DNA of 35,498 nucleotides from Thermoanaerobaculales bacterium (GTDB taxonomy: Bacteria; Acidobacteriota; Thermoanaerobaculia; Thermoanaerobaculales; Sulfomarinibacteraceae): assembly GCA_025456145.1 (NCBI GenBank), contig JALOLD010000044.1:1-35498 (forward strand). The letters run 5' to 3'. Below, piece by piece: positions 22,419 to 30,657 of this stretch. The translations under genes were made by a program, and so were the position numbers. A model generated the notes under the pieces. That model did no database searches. It saw nothing but the letters and a program-made list of their open reading frames with translations, and was not told the origin of the DNA. Numbering within the stretch: the first letter of the stretch is position 1; the number at the start of each line of letters is the position of its first letter.

Positions 22419-23141
22419 GTGGTCGCCCACGACGGACCCGGGCTTTCGGTGGTGGTGCCGGTCTTTAACGAGATCGGGTGCCTCGAGCCCCTGCTCGAAC
22501 GGGTCCGCGCCGGGCTCGACGCGGCCGGCTTCGACTGGGAGCTGGTGCTGGTCGACGACGGCTCCGACGACGGCTCGGGCGAGCGCCTCGACGAGCTCGC
22601 CGGGACCGAGGGACGGCTCCGGGTGCTTCACTTCGAACGCAACTGCGGCCAGTCGTCGGCCCTCGACGCCGGATTCCGCCACGCCCGGGGCCGGCTCGTC
22701 GCGATCCTCGACGCCGATCTTCAGACCTACCCCGAGGACCTGCCGGGTCTGGTCGAGGTCCTCGAGCGCGAGGGAGTCGACGCGGTGGTCGGCATCCGCG
22801 CCGAGCGCCACGACACGGGCTGGAAGAGGTTCAGCTCCCGGTTCGCCAATGGCGTCCGCAACCGGCTGACCCGCGAGAACATCGTCGACACCGGCTGCCC
22901 CATCAAGGTGTTCCGGGCCGAGGCGGTCCGGTCGATCAAGATGTTCACGGGCATGCACCGATTCCTGCCCACCCTGCTGCGCATGGAGGGGTGCTCGGTG
23001 ATCCAGGTGCCGGTGCGGCACGCGCCGAGGCTGGCCGGGCGGAGCAAGTACGGCACGTTGGACCGGGCGTTCTCCGGTCTGCGCGACGCCCTGGCGGTGC
23101 GCTGGATGCAGGATCGCGCCATGCGCTGGAAGCTGCGGTGA
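22419..23141 (+). CDS. Glycosyltransferase family 2 (dolichyl-phosphate-mannose-synthase-like)
   Basis: The 240-residue GT2 protein has a GT-A fold: 'LSVVVPVFNEIGCLEPLLER', 'VLVDDGSDDGSGERLDEL', 'RNCGQSSALDAGFRHARG' and the DxD-type 'ILDADLQTYPEDLPGL'. It ends without the membrane helices found in ArnC-type proteins, so it is probably a soluble or peripheral enzyme making a polyprenyl-phosphate sugar. The start GTG lacks a ribosome site. Its stop overlaps the LAB_N gene start by 4 bp. Confidence 0.85.
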   Translation: MVAHDGPGLSVVVPVFNEIGCLEPLLERVRAGLDAAGFDWELVLVDDGSDDGSGERLDELAGTEGRLRVLHFERNCGQSSALDAGFRHARGRLVAILDADLQTYPEDLPGLVEVLEREGVDAVVGIRAERHDTGWKRFSSRFANGVRNRLTRENIVDTGCPIKVFRAEAVRSIKMFTGMHRFLPTLLRMEGCSVIQVPVRHAPRLAGRSKYGTLDRAFSGLRDALAVRWMQDRAMRWKLR

Positions 23142-23698
23142 GCTCGCCGGGCCGCCGGCTCGCCCGGCTGGTGGTGGCGATCCTGGTGGTGGTCCCCGCG
23201 CCGGCCCTCGCGGACCGGCCGCCGGCCGAGCCCCCCTCCCGGGTCGAGCTCCGCGTCAAGCCCCTGCCGGCCGGGGTGAAGGAGCTGTACGTCGAGGCCG
23301 AGGGCGACGGCGGGCACCGGGTCGTCCTGGTGGCGACCGACGGCAGCGAGGAACGCCTGACCCCGGCCGAGTTCGTGGCCCGCGTCGAGCGCGACGTCCG
23401 CGGCCGGGGCTTCCTGTTCAGCCTGCTCAACATCACGGGCCCGGCCGGCATCGCCTGGGTGACGCTCGGTCTGCTCGGACAGGCGATCTTCGCCGGCCGG
23501 ATGGTGGTCCAGTGGATGGTGTCCGAGCGCCAACGACGGTCGGTGGTCCCGGTGGCCTTCTGGTGGATGAGCCTGGTCGGCGCCTCGATGATGCTGGTCT
23601 ACTTCGTCTGGCGGCGGGACATCGTCGGCGTCCTCGGCCAGGCCTCGGGCTGGGTGATCTACCTCCGCAATCTGTGGCTCATCCGACGCGAGGCGTGA
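23138..23698 (+). CDS. Lipid-A-biosynthesis N-terminal (LAB_N) domain membrane protein
   Basis: The 186-residue protein has a signal or anchor segment (1-25), a periplasmic beta-rich stretch rich in charged residues (26-95), and a C-terminal LAB_N-type set of three helices: 'LGQAIFAGRMVVQWMVSERQ', 'VVPVAFWWMSLVGASMMLVY' and 'VGVLGQASGWVIYLRNLWLI'. LAB_N proteins are small multi-pass proteins that accompany GT2 and GT39 genes and may flip or present the lipid-linked sugar. The added N-terminal periplasmic stretch is longer than in plain LAB_N proteins. The GTG start overlaps the GT2 stop. Confidence 0.85.
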   Translation: MSSPGRRLARLVVAILVVVPAPALADRPPAEPPSRVELRVKPLPAGVKELYVEAEGDGGHRVVLVATDGSEERLTPAEFVARVERDVRGRGFLFSLLNITGPAGIAWVTLGLLGQAIFAGRMVVQWMVSERQRRSVVPVAFWWMSLVGASMMLVYFVWRRDIVGVLGQASGWVIYLRNLWLIRREA

Positions 23699-23707
23699 CT
23701 CCCCGCC

Positions 23708-23729
23708 GTCGGCCGCCGCGCGGGCCGAC
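23708..23729. terminator. Hairpin between convergent operons
   Basis: A perfect 7-bp stem gtcggcc/ggccgac with an 8-nt loop sits in the 37-bp gap between the LAB_N gene (+) and the last gene of the antiporter operon (-). It is a likely bidirectional terminator, without a T-run. Confidence 0.4.
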
Positions 23730-23735
23730 CGGACG

Positions 23736-25454
23736 CTACCGGTCGACCAGGTAGAGCAGCAACGAGGCGGCCAGGACGATCACCGCCCAGAAGGCGATGG
23801 CGCCGGTCGTCCAGGTCCGGGCGAAGACGCCCTCGGGCCCGTGCAGGTGGAAGACCAGCCGGTGGACCCGGTCGAGCAGCCCGCGCACCGGCAGGGCGAA
23901 AGCCTCGACGACGACCCGCCCGCCCCGGGCGACGCCGCGGACCACCGCCGGCAGCAGCCGCCGGTAGGTCCAGTCGAAGTCGAGGTTGGTCGAGCGCAGC
24001 TCGGGCGGGTAGAGCCCGGTGAGCTGGAGGAAGGTGAAGGCGAGGGCCGAGAAGAGCAGCAGCTGGTACTGGGTGACGACGTGGGTCGTGGTGTAGGCGT
24101 GGTACTCCATCGGGTAGGGCAGCACCCGGTAGAGCACCTCGGGCGCCACCCCGATGCCGATGCACATCACCGCCATGACGGCCATGGCGAGCAGCATGTT
24201 CCACGGCGCCTCCTTCACCCGCTTGCCCGAGTCGTGGGCGAAGAAGGCGAAGTAGGGGATCTTGATCCCCGAGTGGTGGAACACGCCGGCCGAGGCGAAG
24301 AGCAGCATCAGCCAGATCACGACGTGGTGGCCGGCAGCGGTCTCGTCGAGGATGAGCGGCTTGGTGACGAAGCCCGAGAGGAAGGGGAAGGCGCTGATCG
24401 AGGCGGCGCCGACGATGCACAGGGCCGCGGTCCACGGCATCGTCTTGTAGAGCCCGCCGAGCTCCGAGCCCAGACAGGTGCCGGTGCGCAGCAGCACCGC
24501 CCCCATCGCCATGAAGAGCAGGCCCTCGAAGATGATGTTGGCGAAGGCATAAGCCGCGGCGCCGTTGATCGCGAGCTCGGTGCCGATGCCGATGCCGACC
24601 ACCATGAAGCCGAGCTGGTTGTTGAGCGAGTAGGTCAGGACCCGGCGCAGATCGTTCTCGATGACCGCGAAGAAGATCGGGAAGACGGTCATGACCGCGC
24701 CGATGACGATCAGCACGCCGGTCCCCGGGAAGCCGCGCGCCAGGGCGTACACCGCGAGCTTGGTGGTGAAGATGCTCAGGTAGACGGTGCCGGTCGGGGT
24801 CGACTCGGGGTAGGCGTCCTGGAGCCAGTTGTGGAGCAGCGGGAAGGCGCACTTGATGCCGAAGGCGATGAAGACCAGGATCACGCCGACGCTCGCCGCG
24901 GCGATCCGGCCGTCGGCGCCGATCAGCCTGACGAAGTCGAGCGAGCCGGTGTCGACGAAGTGGAGGATCACCCCGGCGAGCAGGACGACCCCCGAGCCGA
25001 CCTGGATGATCAGGTAGCGCATCCCGGCCCGGGCCGACCGTGCGGTCCGCCCCGCCCAGACCAGGAACACCGAGGTGACCGCGGTGAGCTCCCAGTAGAT
25101 GAACAGGGTGACGAGGTCGCCGGCGAAGATCGCGCCGATCGCGGAGCCGACATAGGTCTGGGCCGCGACCACCTGGACGCCGTCGCGGACCTGCAGCCCG
25201 TAGACCCCGCCGAGGATCGCCGCGATGAAGAAGACATAGCCGAAGGTCAGGCTGAGGCCGTCGACCCGGACCGGGGTCAGCTGCTGGCCGAAGACCACGA
25301 CGGTTTGGACGAAGCCCTTGTCGAGGGTGAGCAGGTGGGCGAAGCCGAGGACCGGGAGCACGACCCCGGCCCACGGCCTGAGGCGGGACGGGAGCAGCGC
25401 GGCGAGGAGACCGCCGAGGATCAGGATCGCGCCGGGCGGGAGGAGCTCAATCAT
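23736..25454 (-). CDS. Mrp/Mbh-type antiporter-like subunit (third MrpD/NuoL/N-like protein)
   Basis: The 572-residue integral membrane protein belongs to the Proton_antipo_M family. It keeps the family's key charged residues: Glu122 in 'FIYWELTAVTS', Lys201 in 'AFGIKCAFPLLHNWLQDAYP' and Lys232 in 'FTTKLAVYALARG'. A C-terminal extension with extra helices ('FWAVIVLAASLLLYLVDR') makes it longer than the other two copies. ATG 25454 overlaps the preceding gene by 8 bp. The role is proton or sodium translocation in the antiporter complex. It is the last gene of the operon and is followed by a hairpin. Confidence 0.85.
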   Translation of the reverse strand: MIELLPPGAILILGGLLAALLPSRLRPWAGVVLPVLGFAHLLTLDKGFVQTVVVFGQQLTPVRVDGLSLTFGYVFFIAAILGGVYGLQVRDGVQVVAAQTYVGSAIGAIFAGDLVTLFIYWELTAVTSVFLVWAGRTARSARAGMRYLIIQVGSGVVLLAGVILHFVDTGSLDFVRLIGADGRIAAASVGVILVFIAFGIKCAFPLLHNWLQDAYPESTPTGTVYLSIFTTKLAVYALARGFPGTGVLIVIGAVMTVFPIFFAVIENDLRRVLTYSLNNQLGFMVVGIGIGTELAINGAAAYAFANIIFEGLLFMAMGAVLLRTGTCLGSELGGLYKTMPWTAALCIVGAASISAFPFLSGFVTKPLILDETAAGHHVVIWLMLLFASAGVFHHSGIKIPYFAFFAHDSGKRVKEAPWNMLLAMAVMAVMCIGIGVAPEVLYRVLPYPMEYHAYTTTHVVTQYQLLLFSALAFTFLQLTGLYPPELRSTNLDFDWTYRRLLPAVVRGVARGGRVVVEAFALPVRGLLDRVHRLVFHLHGPEGVFARTWTTGAIAFWAVIVLAASLLLYLVDR

Positions 25455-25707
25455 AATAATCTTCGTCCCGCTTGAGCACCTTGCGCAGCTGGGTCGCCGC
25501 GAGCACCAGGGCGACGCAGGCGACGAAGCCGAAGATGCTGTAGAACCCCGGCCAGTACTCGAACCCGAAGTGGAGGTGCTCCTTGTAGGGGAAGAGATCG
25601 GCCAGCGCGACCACGGCGCACACGGCAAACAGCGTGCGCACCACCTTCTTGACGTTGCGGCGGTCGTCGAGCCAGCGCTCGCGGTCGGTGGCGGGGGGTT
25701 CGCTCAT
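25447..25707 (-). CDS. Small membrane protein of an Mrp operon, uncharacterised
   Basis: The 86-residue protein has a charged N-terminus ('SEPPATDRERWLDDRRNVKK'), two hydrophobic segments (about 25-38 and 55-70) and a distinctive end 'ATQLRKVLKRDEDYYD'. The start and stop overlap the neighbouring antiporter genes (4 and 8 bp), so it is made with them. I recall similar small proteins with a '-RKVLKR-EDYYD' end next to MrpD genes in other bacteria, but know of no assigned function. An accessory or assembly subunit of the antiporter is the natural guess. Confidence 0.75.
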   Translation of the reverse strand: MSEPPATDRERWLDDRRNVKKVVRTLFAVCAVVALADLFPYKEHLHFGFEYWPGFYSIFGFVACVALVLAATQLRKVLKRDEDYYD

Positions 25708-27170
25708 GGCACCATCCCGGTCAACAGACGCCAGACGTCGTCGGCGACGAAGAACAGCACGATCCCGCCGAGCGCGGTGACCACCGGCGGCAGCACGCAG
25801 AGCAGCGGCGCCTCGTGGATCCCGGCGCCGTGGCCGTCGTCGGCCGGGGCGGGCCGGAAGAAGCCGCGCACCACGATCGGCATGAGGTAGGCGATCGAGA
25901 GCAGCGAGCTCGCCATCAGCACCACCATCATCGGCCACGCGTCGGCCTCGGCGGCGCCGAGCAGCAGGAACCACTTGCTCCACGACCCACCGGCCGGGGG
26001 CAGCCCGATGACGCTCAGCGAGCCGAGCAGGAAGGCGCCGAAGGTGAAGGGCATCCGTCGCCCGAGACCGTCGAGCTCGCTGACCTCGGTCTTGTGGGCG
26101 CCGACCATGATCGCCCCGGCGCAGAAGAACAGGGTGATCTTGCCGAAGGCGTGCATGAGGATGTGCATCCCGCCGCCGAGCGCCCCGGCGGTGGTGGCGA
26201 GGGCCGCGCCGAGCACGATGTAGCTCAGCTGGCTGATCGTCGAGTAGGCGAGCCGCGCCTTGAGGTTGTCCTTGGAGATGGCGACGCAGGAGGCCGCGAT
26301 GATGGTGAAGGCGGCGACCCAGGTCAGCCAGCGGCTCGCCCCGGTCGTCGCGAGCAGGTCGATGCCGAAGATGTAGACCGCGACCTTGAGCACGGTGAAG
26401 ACGCCGGCCTTGACCACCGCCACCGCGTGGAGCAGCGCGCTCACCGGGGTCGGCGCGACCATCGCCGCCGGGAGCCAGCGGTGGAACGGCATGAGCGCCG
26501 CCTTGCCGGTGCCGAAGGCGTACAGCGCGAGCAGCGCGACCAGCTGCGTGCCGCCGACCGCGCCGGCCAGGATCCCGCCCGGCCGGAAGTCGGTGGTGCC
26601 GGCGGCGAGCCAGGTCCAGGCCACCGCGAGCAGCAGGAAGGCGATCGAGGTGCCCATCAGGATCCCCAGGTAGAGCCGGCCGGCCCGCTTCGCCGCCTCG
26701 GTCCCCGAGTGGGTCACCAGGGGGTAGGTCGAGATCGTGATGAGCTCGTAGAAGATGAACAGCGTGAGGACGTTGGCCGCGAAGGCGACGCCCAGGGCGC
26801 CGCAGATGGCGATCGCGAAGCAGATGTAGAAGCGGGTCTGGTTGGCCTCGTGGTGGCCGCGCATGTAGCCGATCGAGTAGAAGGTGGTGACCAGCCAGAG
26901 CCCGGAGGCGACGAGCCCGAAGAGCATCCCGAGGGGCTCGACCTCGAAGGCGAGCTCGAGCCCGGGGAGCAGCTCGAGCACCTCGAGCCGCGGCCGGCCG
27001 CCGGCCTGCACCGCGGGCAGGATGACGCCGGCGACCACCGCGAAGAGCGAGCCCGCGGTGAGCAACGTGCCGGTCTCGCGGAGGTTGGGACGACGGTGGG
27101 TCAGGGCGATCAGGACGACCGCGGCGAGCGGCCAGACGACGGCGAGGCCGACCGCGGCGACGGCGCTCAC
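25704..27170 (-). CDS. Mrp-type antiporter-like subunit (second MrpD/NuoL/N-like protein)
   Basis: The 488-residue, about 14-helix protein starts at GTG 27170, which overlaps the previous stop by 4 bp. Conserved residues are Glu142 in 'FIFYELITISTYPLV', Lys223 in 'GTGKAALMPFHRWLPAAMVA', and Lys254 in 'LLHAVAVVKAGVFTVLK'. It resembles NuoL/MrpA N-terminal more than the first copy ('VAPTPVSALLHA' is the usual NuoL/M signature). All residues needed for proton movement appear intact. Confidence 0.85.
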   Translation of the reverse strand: MSAVAAVGLAVVWPLAAVVLIALTHRRPNLRETGTLLTAGSLFAVVAGVILPAVQAGGRPRLEVLELLPGLELAFEVEPLGMLFGLVASGLWLVTTFYSIGYMRGHHEANQTRFYICFAIAICGALGVAFAANVLTLFIFYELITISTYPLVTHSGTEAAKRAGRLYLGILMGTSIAFLLLAVAWTWLAAGTTDFRPGGILAGAVGGTQLVALLALYAFGTGKAALMPFHRWLPAAMVAPTPVSALLHAVAVVKAGVFTVLKVAVYIFGIDLLATTGASRWLTWVAAFTIIAASCVAISKDNLKARLAYSTISQLSYIVLGAALATTAGALGGGMHILMHAFGKITLFFCAGAIMVGAHKTEVSELDGLGRRMPFTFGAFLLGSLSVIGLPPAGGSWSKWFLLLGAAEADAWPMMVVLMASSLLSIAYLMPIVVRGFFRPAPADDGHGAGIHEAPLLCVLPPVVTALGGIVLFFVADDVWRLLTGMVP

Positions 27171-28669
27171 GCGGCGCCCCCGATGAGCATCCTCGCCGCC
27201 GCCGAGGCGACCCCGGCGCTGAGCGAGGTGAAGACACCGAAGAAGAGGGTCGCGCCGATCAGGATCCAGATCGGGACGAGCAGGCCGAGGGGCGCCTCGG
27301 CGACCTCCGGCGCGTCGGCGGGGGGCTCGGCGAACCAGCCGACCTCGACGACCCGCCAGACATAGACCACGGCGAGCAGCGAGCTGGCGAGGATCAGCAC
27401 GGCGACCGGCCAGAGCCCGGCGTCGAGGGCGCCGAGCACCAGATACCACTTGCTGACGAAGCCGACGGTCAGCGGGACGCCGATCAGGCTCAGGCCGCCG
27501 ACCACGAAGGCCGCGAAGGTCAGGGGCATCCGCCGGCCGAGGCCCGCGAAGGCCGACAGCCGGGTCGAGCCGGTGCGCAGGAGCACCGCCGCGAGCACCA
27601 GGAAGAGCCCGCACTTCATGATCGCGTGGTTGAAGATGTGGACGAGGCCTCCGGTCAGGCCGTTGACGTTGGCGAGGGCGAGGCCGAGCACCATGTAGCC
27701 GATCTGGGCCAGCGACGAGTAGGCGAGCATCCGCTTGAGGTCGTCCTGGTAGATCGCGACCAGCGAGCCCGCGAACATCGCGGCGATGGAGACCGGGAGC
27801 AGCACCGCGTCGAGCCGGTTGACCTCGAAGGCGAGGCTGACCTGGAAGATCGAGTAGACGAAGCGGACCAGCACGTAGTACGCGACCTTGGTCGCGGTGG
27901 CGGCGATGAAGGCGGTGACCACCGCCGGCGCGTAGGTGTAGGCGTTGGGCAGCCAGATGTGAAGCGGAAAGAGCGCCAGCTTGATCCCGGTGCCGACCGT
28001 GATGCAGGCCAGTGCGACGAGCACCGTCCGGTTCGGCCCGACCATCGCGAGGCGGCTCGCCAGGTCGACGATGTTGAGGGTCCCGGTCGTCATGTAGAGC
28101 ATGCCGATGCCGAGCAGGATGAAGGTCCCGCCGAGGGTGCCCATGACGAGGTACTGGATGGCCGAGGTCAGGGCGCGCGGGGTCCGGCCCTGGGAGATCA
28201 GCGCGTACGACGACAACGACGAGATCTCGAGGAAGACGAAGACGTTGAAGGCGTCGCCGGTGACCGTCATCCCGGCCAGCCCGGTCATGCACAGCAGGTA
28301 GACCGCGTAGAAGAGGTAGTGCTTCTCCTCGGGCACCTCGGCGGCGAGGCTGCGCGGCGCGGCGAGCAGGACGATGGCGCAGATCCCGGTGACGACGAGC
28401 AGCACCAGGGCGTTGAGCAGGTCGATCCGCAGCTCGATGCCCCAGGGCACCGGCCAGCCGCCCTCGAAGTACGAGATCGTCCCGGTGGTCAGCACGCGGT
28501 GGAGGATCACCGCCGCATTGGCGAAGGCGCTCCAGGCGACCAGCATCGCCACCGCCCAGGCCGCCCGGGGCCGGCGGACGAGGACGCAGACGGTCGCCGC
28601 GAGCAGCGGCACCGCGATCTGGAGGGCCGGCAGGTCGTCGCCGATGAGGGCCCACACGGCTTCGATCAC
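27167..28669 (-). CDS. mrpD: Mrp-type antiporter subunit D (first MrpD-like protein)
   Basis: The 500-residue Proton_antipo_M protein starts at ATG 28669 and directly follows mrpC, as mrpD does in classical operons. Key residues are Glu148 in 'FVFLEISSLSSYALI', Lys230 in 'GTGIKLALFPLHIWLPNAYT' and Lys261 in 'AATATKVAYYVLVRF'. It overlaps the neighbouring genes by 4 bp on each side. Of the three paralogues it is the best candidate for true MrpD. Confidence 0.85.
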   Translation of the reverse strand: MIEAVWALIGDDLPALQIAVPLLAATVCVLVRRPRAAWAVAMLVAWSAFANAAVILHRVLTTGTISYFEGGWPVPWGIELRIDLLNALVLLVVTGICAIVLLAAPRSLAAEVPEEKHYLFYAVYLLCMTGLAGMTVTGDAFNVFVFLEISSLSSYALISQGRTPRALTSAIQYLVMGTLGGTFILLGIGMLYMTTGTLNIVDLASRLAMVGPNRTVLVALACITVGTGIKLALFPLHIWLPNAYTYAPAVVTAFIAATATKVAYYVLVRFVYSIFQVSLAFEVNRLDAVLLPVSIAAMFAGSLVAIYQDDLKRMLAYSSLAQIGYMVLGLALANVNGLTGGLVHIFNHAIMKCGLFLVLAAVLLRTGSTRLSAFAGLGRRMPLTFAAFVVGGLSLIGVPLTVGFVSKWYLVLGALDAGLWPVAVLILASSLLAVVYVWRVVEVGWFAEPPADAPEVAEAPLGLLVPIWILIGATLFFGVFTSLSAGVASAAARMLIGGAA

Positions 28670-29028
28670 CGAGCCTCCTCCTCACCCTCGACGACCCGGA
28701 TCTCGTCCTCCTCGATCGTCCCGTAGGCCTCCTTGATCCGGACGATGAGGGCCAACGCGACCGCCGAGGTCGCGACCCCGACGACGATCGCGGTCAGCAT
28801 CAGGACGTGGGGCAGCGGGTTCGAGTAGACCTCGATGCCCTCGGCGAGGATCGGCGCGGTGCCGCCCCGGACCTTGCCCATGCTGACGTAGAACATGATC
28901 ACCGAGACCTGGAAGATGTTGAGGCCGATGACCTTCTTGATCAGGTTGCCGCGGGAGATCACGACATACAGGCCGGTCATCATCAGGAAGATGACCACCC
29001 AGTAGTTGTAGAGCCCGAGGTCAAGCAT
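28666..29028 (-). CDS. mrpC: Mrp antiporter subunit C (MnhC/NuoK-like)
   Basis: The 120-residue protein has three helices of NuoK/MrpC type: 'NYWVVIFLMMTGLYVVISRG', 'KKVIGLNIFQVSVIMFYVS' and 'LPHVLMLTAIVVGVATSAVA'. A charged C-terminal tail follows. It couples the D-like subunits in the membrane. Overlaps with neighbours are 8 bp upstream and 4 bp downstream. Confidence 0.9.
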   Translation of the reverse strand: MLDLGLYNYWVVIFLMMTGLYVVISRGNLIKKVIGLNIFQVSVIMFYVSMGKVRGGTAPILAEGIEVYSNPLPHVLMLTAIVVGVATSAVALALIVRIKEAYGTIEEDEIRVVEGEEEAR

Positions 29029-29446
29029 CGGTCCGCCCCCGGCCCGCGAAGGTGAAGAAGATGGTCGCCATCACCGCCGCGACGGTCAGGCCGACGCCGA
29101 GCTCGACGAGCAGGATCCCGAGGTGCTGGCCGTGGTGCGGGTCGTGGGCCAGGACGTCGTAGTCGAGGAAGTTGCCGCCGAACAGGATGGTCGCCACCCC
29201 GACGCCCCCGTAGAGCATCACGCCGGCCGCGACCAGGGTTCTGAGCACGTTGGGCGAGAACACCCGCAGCGCCGGCTCGAGACCGAAGATGAGGGCGTAG
29301 AGGATCATCCCGGCGCCGAAGATGACCCCGGCCTGGAAGCCGCCGCCCGGACCGTAGTCGCCGTGGAACTGGACATACAGCGCGAACAGCATGATCACCG
29401 GGATCAGCAGCTTGAGCAGCACGCGGAGGATGACGTGGGAGGTCAC
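29021..29446 (-). CDS. mrpB: Mrp antiporter subunit B (MnhB domain)
   Basis: The 141-residue protein has the MnhB signature 'FHGDYGPGGGFQAGVIFGAG' after the first helix, followed by three more helices and a His-rich loop ('HDPHHGQHLG'). It is typical of stand-alone MrpB. It overlaps the upstream gene by 4 bp and mrpC by 8 bp. Confidence 0.9.
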   Translation of the reverse strand: MTSHVILRVLLKLLIPVIMLFALYVQFHGDYGPGGGFQAGVIFGAGMILYALIFGLEPALRVFSPNVLRTLVAAGVMLYGGVGVATILFGGNFLDYDVLAHDPHHGQHLGILLVELGVGLTVAAVMATIFFTFAGRGRTDA

Positions 29447-30021
29447 TCGCCGTCCTCCTGTCCCGGCGTCGTCCGGCGGAAGCGCTCGACCACCGCGTGC
29501 CCGCCGAGCAGGAGGAGAACGCCAACGCAGGCCGTGAGGATGACCGTGGTCTCGCCCCAGGTGTCGTAGCCGCGGTACGAGGCGAGCACCGCGGTGACGA
29601 TGTTGGGCACGCCGATGTCGTCGTCGGTGTGCTCGAGGTAGTGGGGCGCGACATAGTGGTGGATCGGCGCCGACGGGTCGCCATAGCGCGGCATGTCGAA
29701 GGTCGCGTAGACCAGCGCCCCGCCCGTCGCGAGCACCGCGAGCAGCGGCACGACCCGGAACCGGTTGTGCGCCGGGTGCTCCTCGCTGTCGGTGAGCGCC
29801 AGGGTGGCGAGCATCAGGATGGTCGAGATCCCGGCCCCCACCGCGGCCTCGGTGAAGGCCACGTCGACCGCGTCCATGACGGTGAAGAGCGAGGCCGAGA
29901 GCAGGCTGAAGATGCCCATCAGCATGACCGCCGCGAACAGGTCCTTGAGCCGGATGACCGCGATCGCAATCACCGCGAGGAAGGTGAAGAGGACCAGGTG
30001 GATGCCGGGAAGGTCACTCAC
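29443..30021 (-). CDS. MrpA C-terminal-like subunit (DUF4040/MbhD plus MbhE-like)
   Basis: The 192-residue protein corresponds to the C-terminal end of MrpA, here as a separate gene as in Mbh/Mbs-type complexes. The first three helices carry the DUF4040 signature 'VDVAFTEAAVGAGISTILML'. A periplasmic loop with 'PHYLEHTDDDIGVPNIVTAV', 'LASYRGYDTWGETTVI' and a last helix match MbhE-like sequences. The large N-terminal antiporter part of MrpA is not attached. It overlaps mrpG by 8 bp. Confidence 0.8.
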   Translation of the reverse strand: MSDLPGIHLVLFTFLAVIAIAVIRLKDLFAAVMLMGIFSLLSASLFTVMDAVDVAFTEAAVGAGISTILMLATLALTDSEEHPAHNRFRVVPLLAVLATGGALVYATFDMPRYGDPSAPIHHYVAPHYLEHTDDDIGVPNIVTAVLASYRGYDTWGETTVILTACVGVLLLLGGHAVVERFRRTTPGQEDGE

Positions 30022-30355
30022 TGTCGTCCACCTCGTGCCGATCGGCGAGCTCGCGTCCCTGGAGCGGGTCGAGACCGCGGAGAAAGGCCGCCTTGGCCAG
30101 AGCGTGGCTGCCGAGCGGGCTCGTCGCGAGCAGGAAGAAGAGCAGCGTGGCGAGCTTGGCGGCGTTGAGCGTGAAGCCCTCGTGGAGCATCAGCCCGAGC
30201 AGGATGAGCCAGGCGCCCAGGGTGTCGGTGATGCCGGCGGCGTGGATCCGGGTGTAGAAGTCGGGCAACCGCAGCAGCCCGATCCCGCCGATGATCACGA
30301 AGAGCGATCCGACCAGGATGCAGATCCAGCTCAGGACCTCGACCGGATGCGCCAT
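30014..30355 (-). CDS. mrpG: Mrp antiporter subunit G
   Basis: The 113-residue protein has three helices and the MrpG/PhaG pattern: 'GSLFVIIGGIGLLRLPDFYT', then 'RIHAAGITDTLGAWLILLGL' and 'LATSPLGSHALAKAA'. A hydrophilic tail of about 20 residues follows. The start shares one base with the mrpF stop (TGATG). Confidence 0.9.
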   Translation of the reverse strand: MAHPVEVLSWICILVGSLFVIIGGIGLLRLPDFYTRIHAAGITDTLGAWLILLGLMLHEGFTLNAAKLATLLFFLLATSPLGSHALAKAAFLRGLDPLQGRELADRHEVDDSE

Positions 30356-30657
30356 CAGAAGATCTCCTCGGAGTCGTCGTCCTCGACGCCGGCGAGATCG
30401 CCGAAGCGGGTGAACTTCATCGCCGCGACGGTGCCGACGAAGTTCATCAGGGCGTAGACCAGGGCGAGGTCGAGGAAGTCCGGACGGCCGCTGAGGTAGC
30501 CGATCAGCGCGATCAGCAGCACCGTCTTGGTGCCGAAGCTGTTGACCGCGAGGATCCGGTCGAAGACCGTCGGCCCGGCGATCGAGCGGATCAGGCTCAG
30601 CCCCATGCAGACGACGATGGCGATCGTCGCGGCGCCGAGCACGCCGGTCCCGGTCAT
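30355..30657 (-). CDS. mrpF: Mrp antiporter subunit F
   Basis: The 100-residue protein has three helices and the MrpF signature 'LIRSIAGPTVFDRILAVNSF' and 'ALVYALMNFVGTVAAMKF'. The acidic tail is 'GVEDDDSEEIF'. The start at 30657 overlaps the mrpE stop by 4 bp. A longer open frame upstream is a shadow of mrpE. Confidence 0.9.
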   Translation of the reverse strand: MTGTGVLGAATIAIVVCMGLSLIRSIAGPTVFDRILAVNSFGTKTVLLIALIGYLSGRPDFLDLALVYALMNFVGTVAAMKFTRFGDLAGVEDDDSEEIF

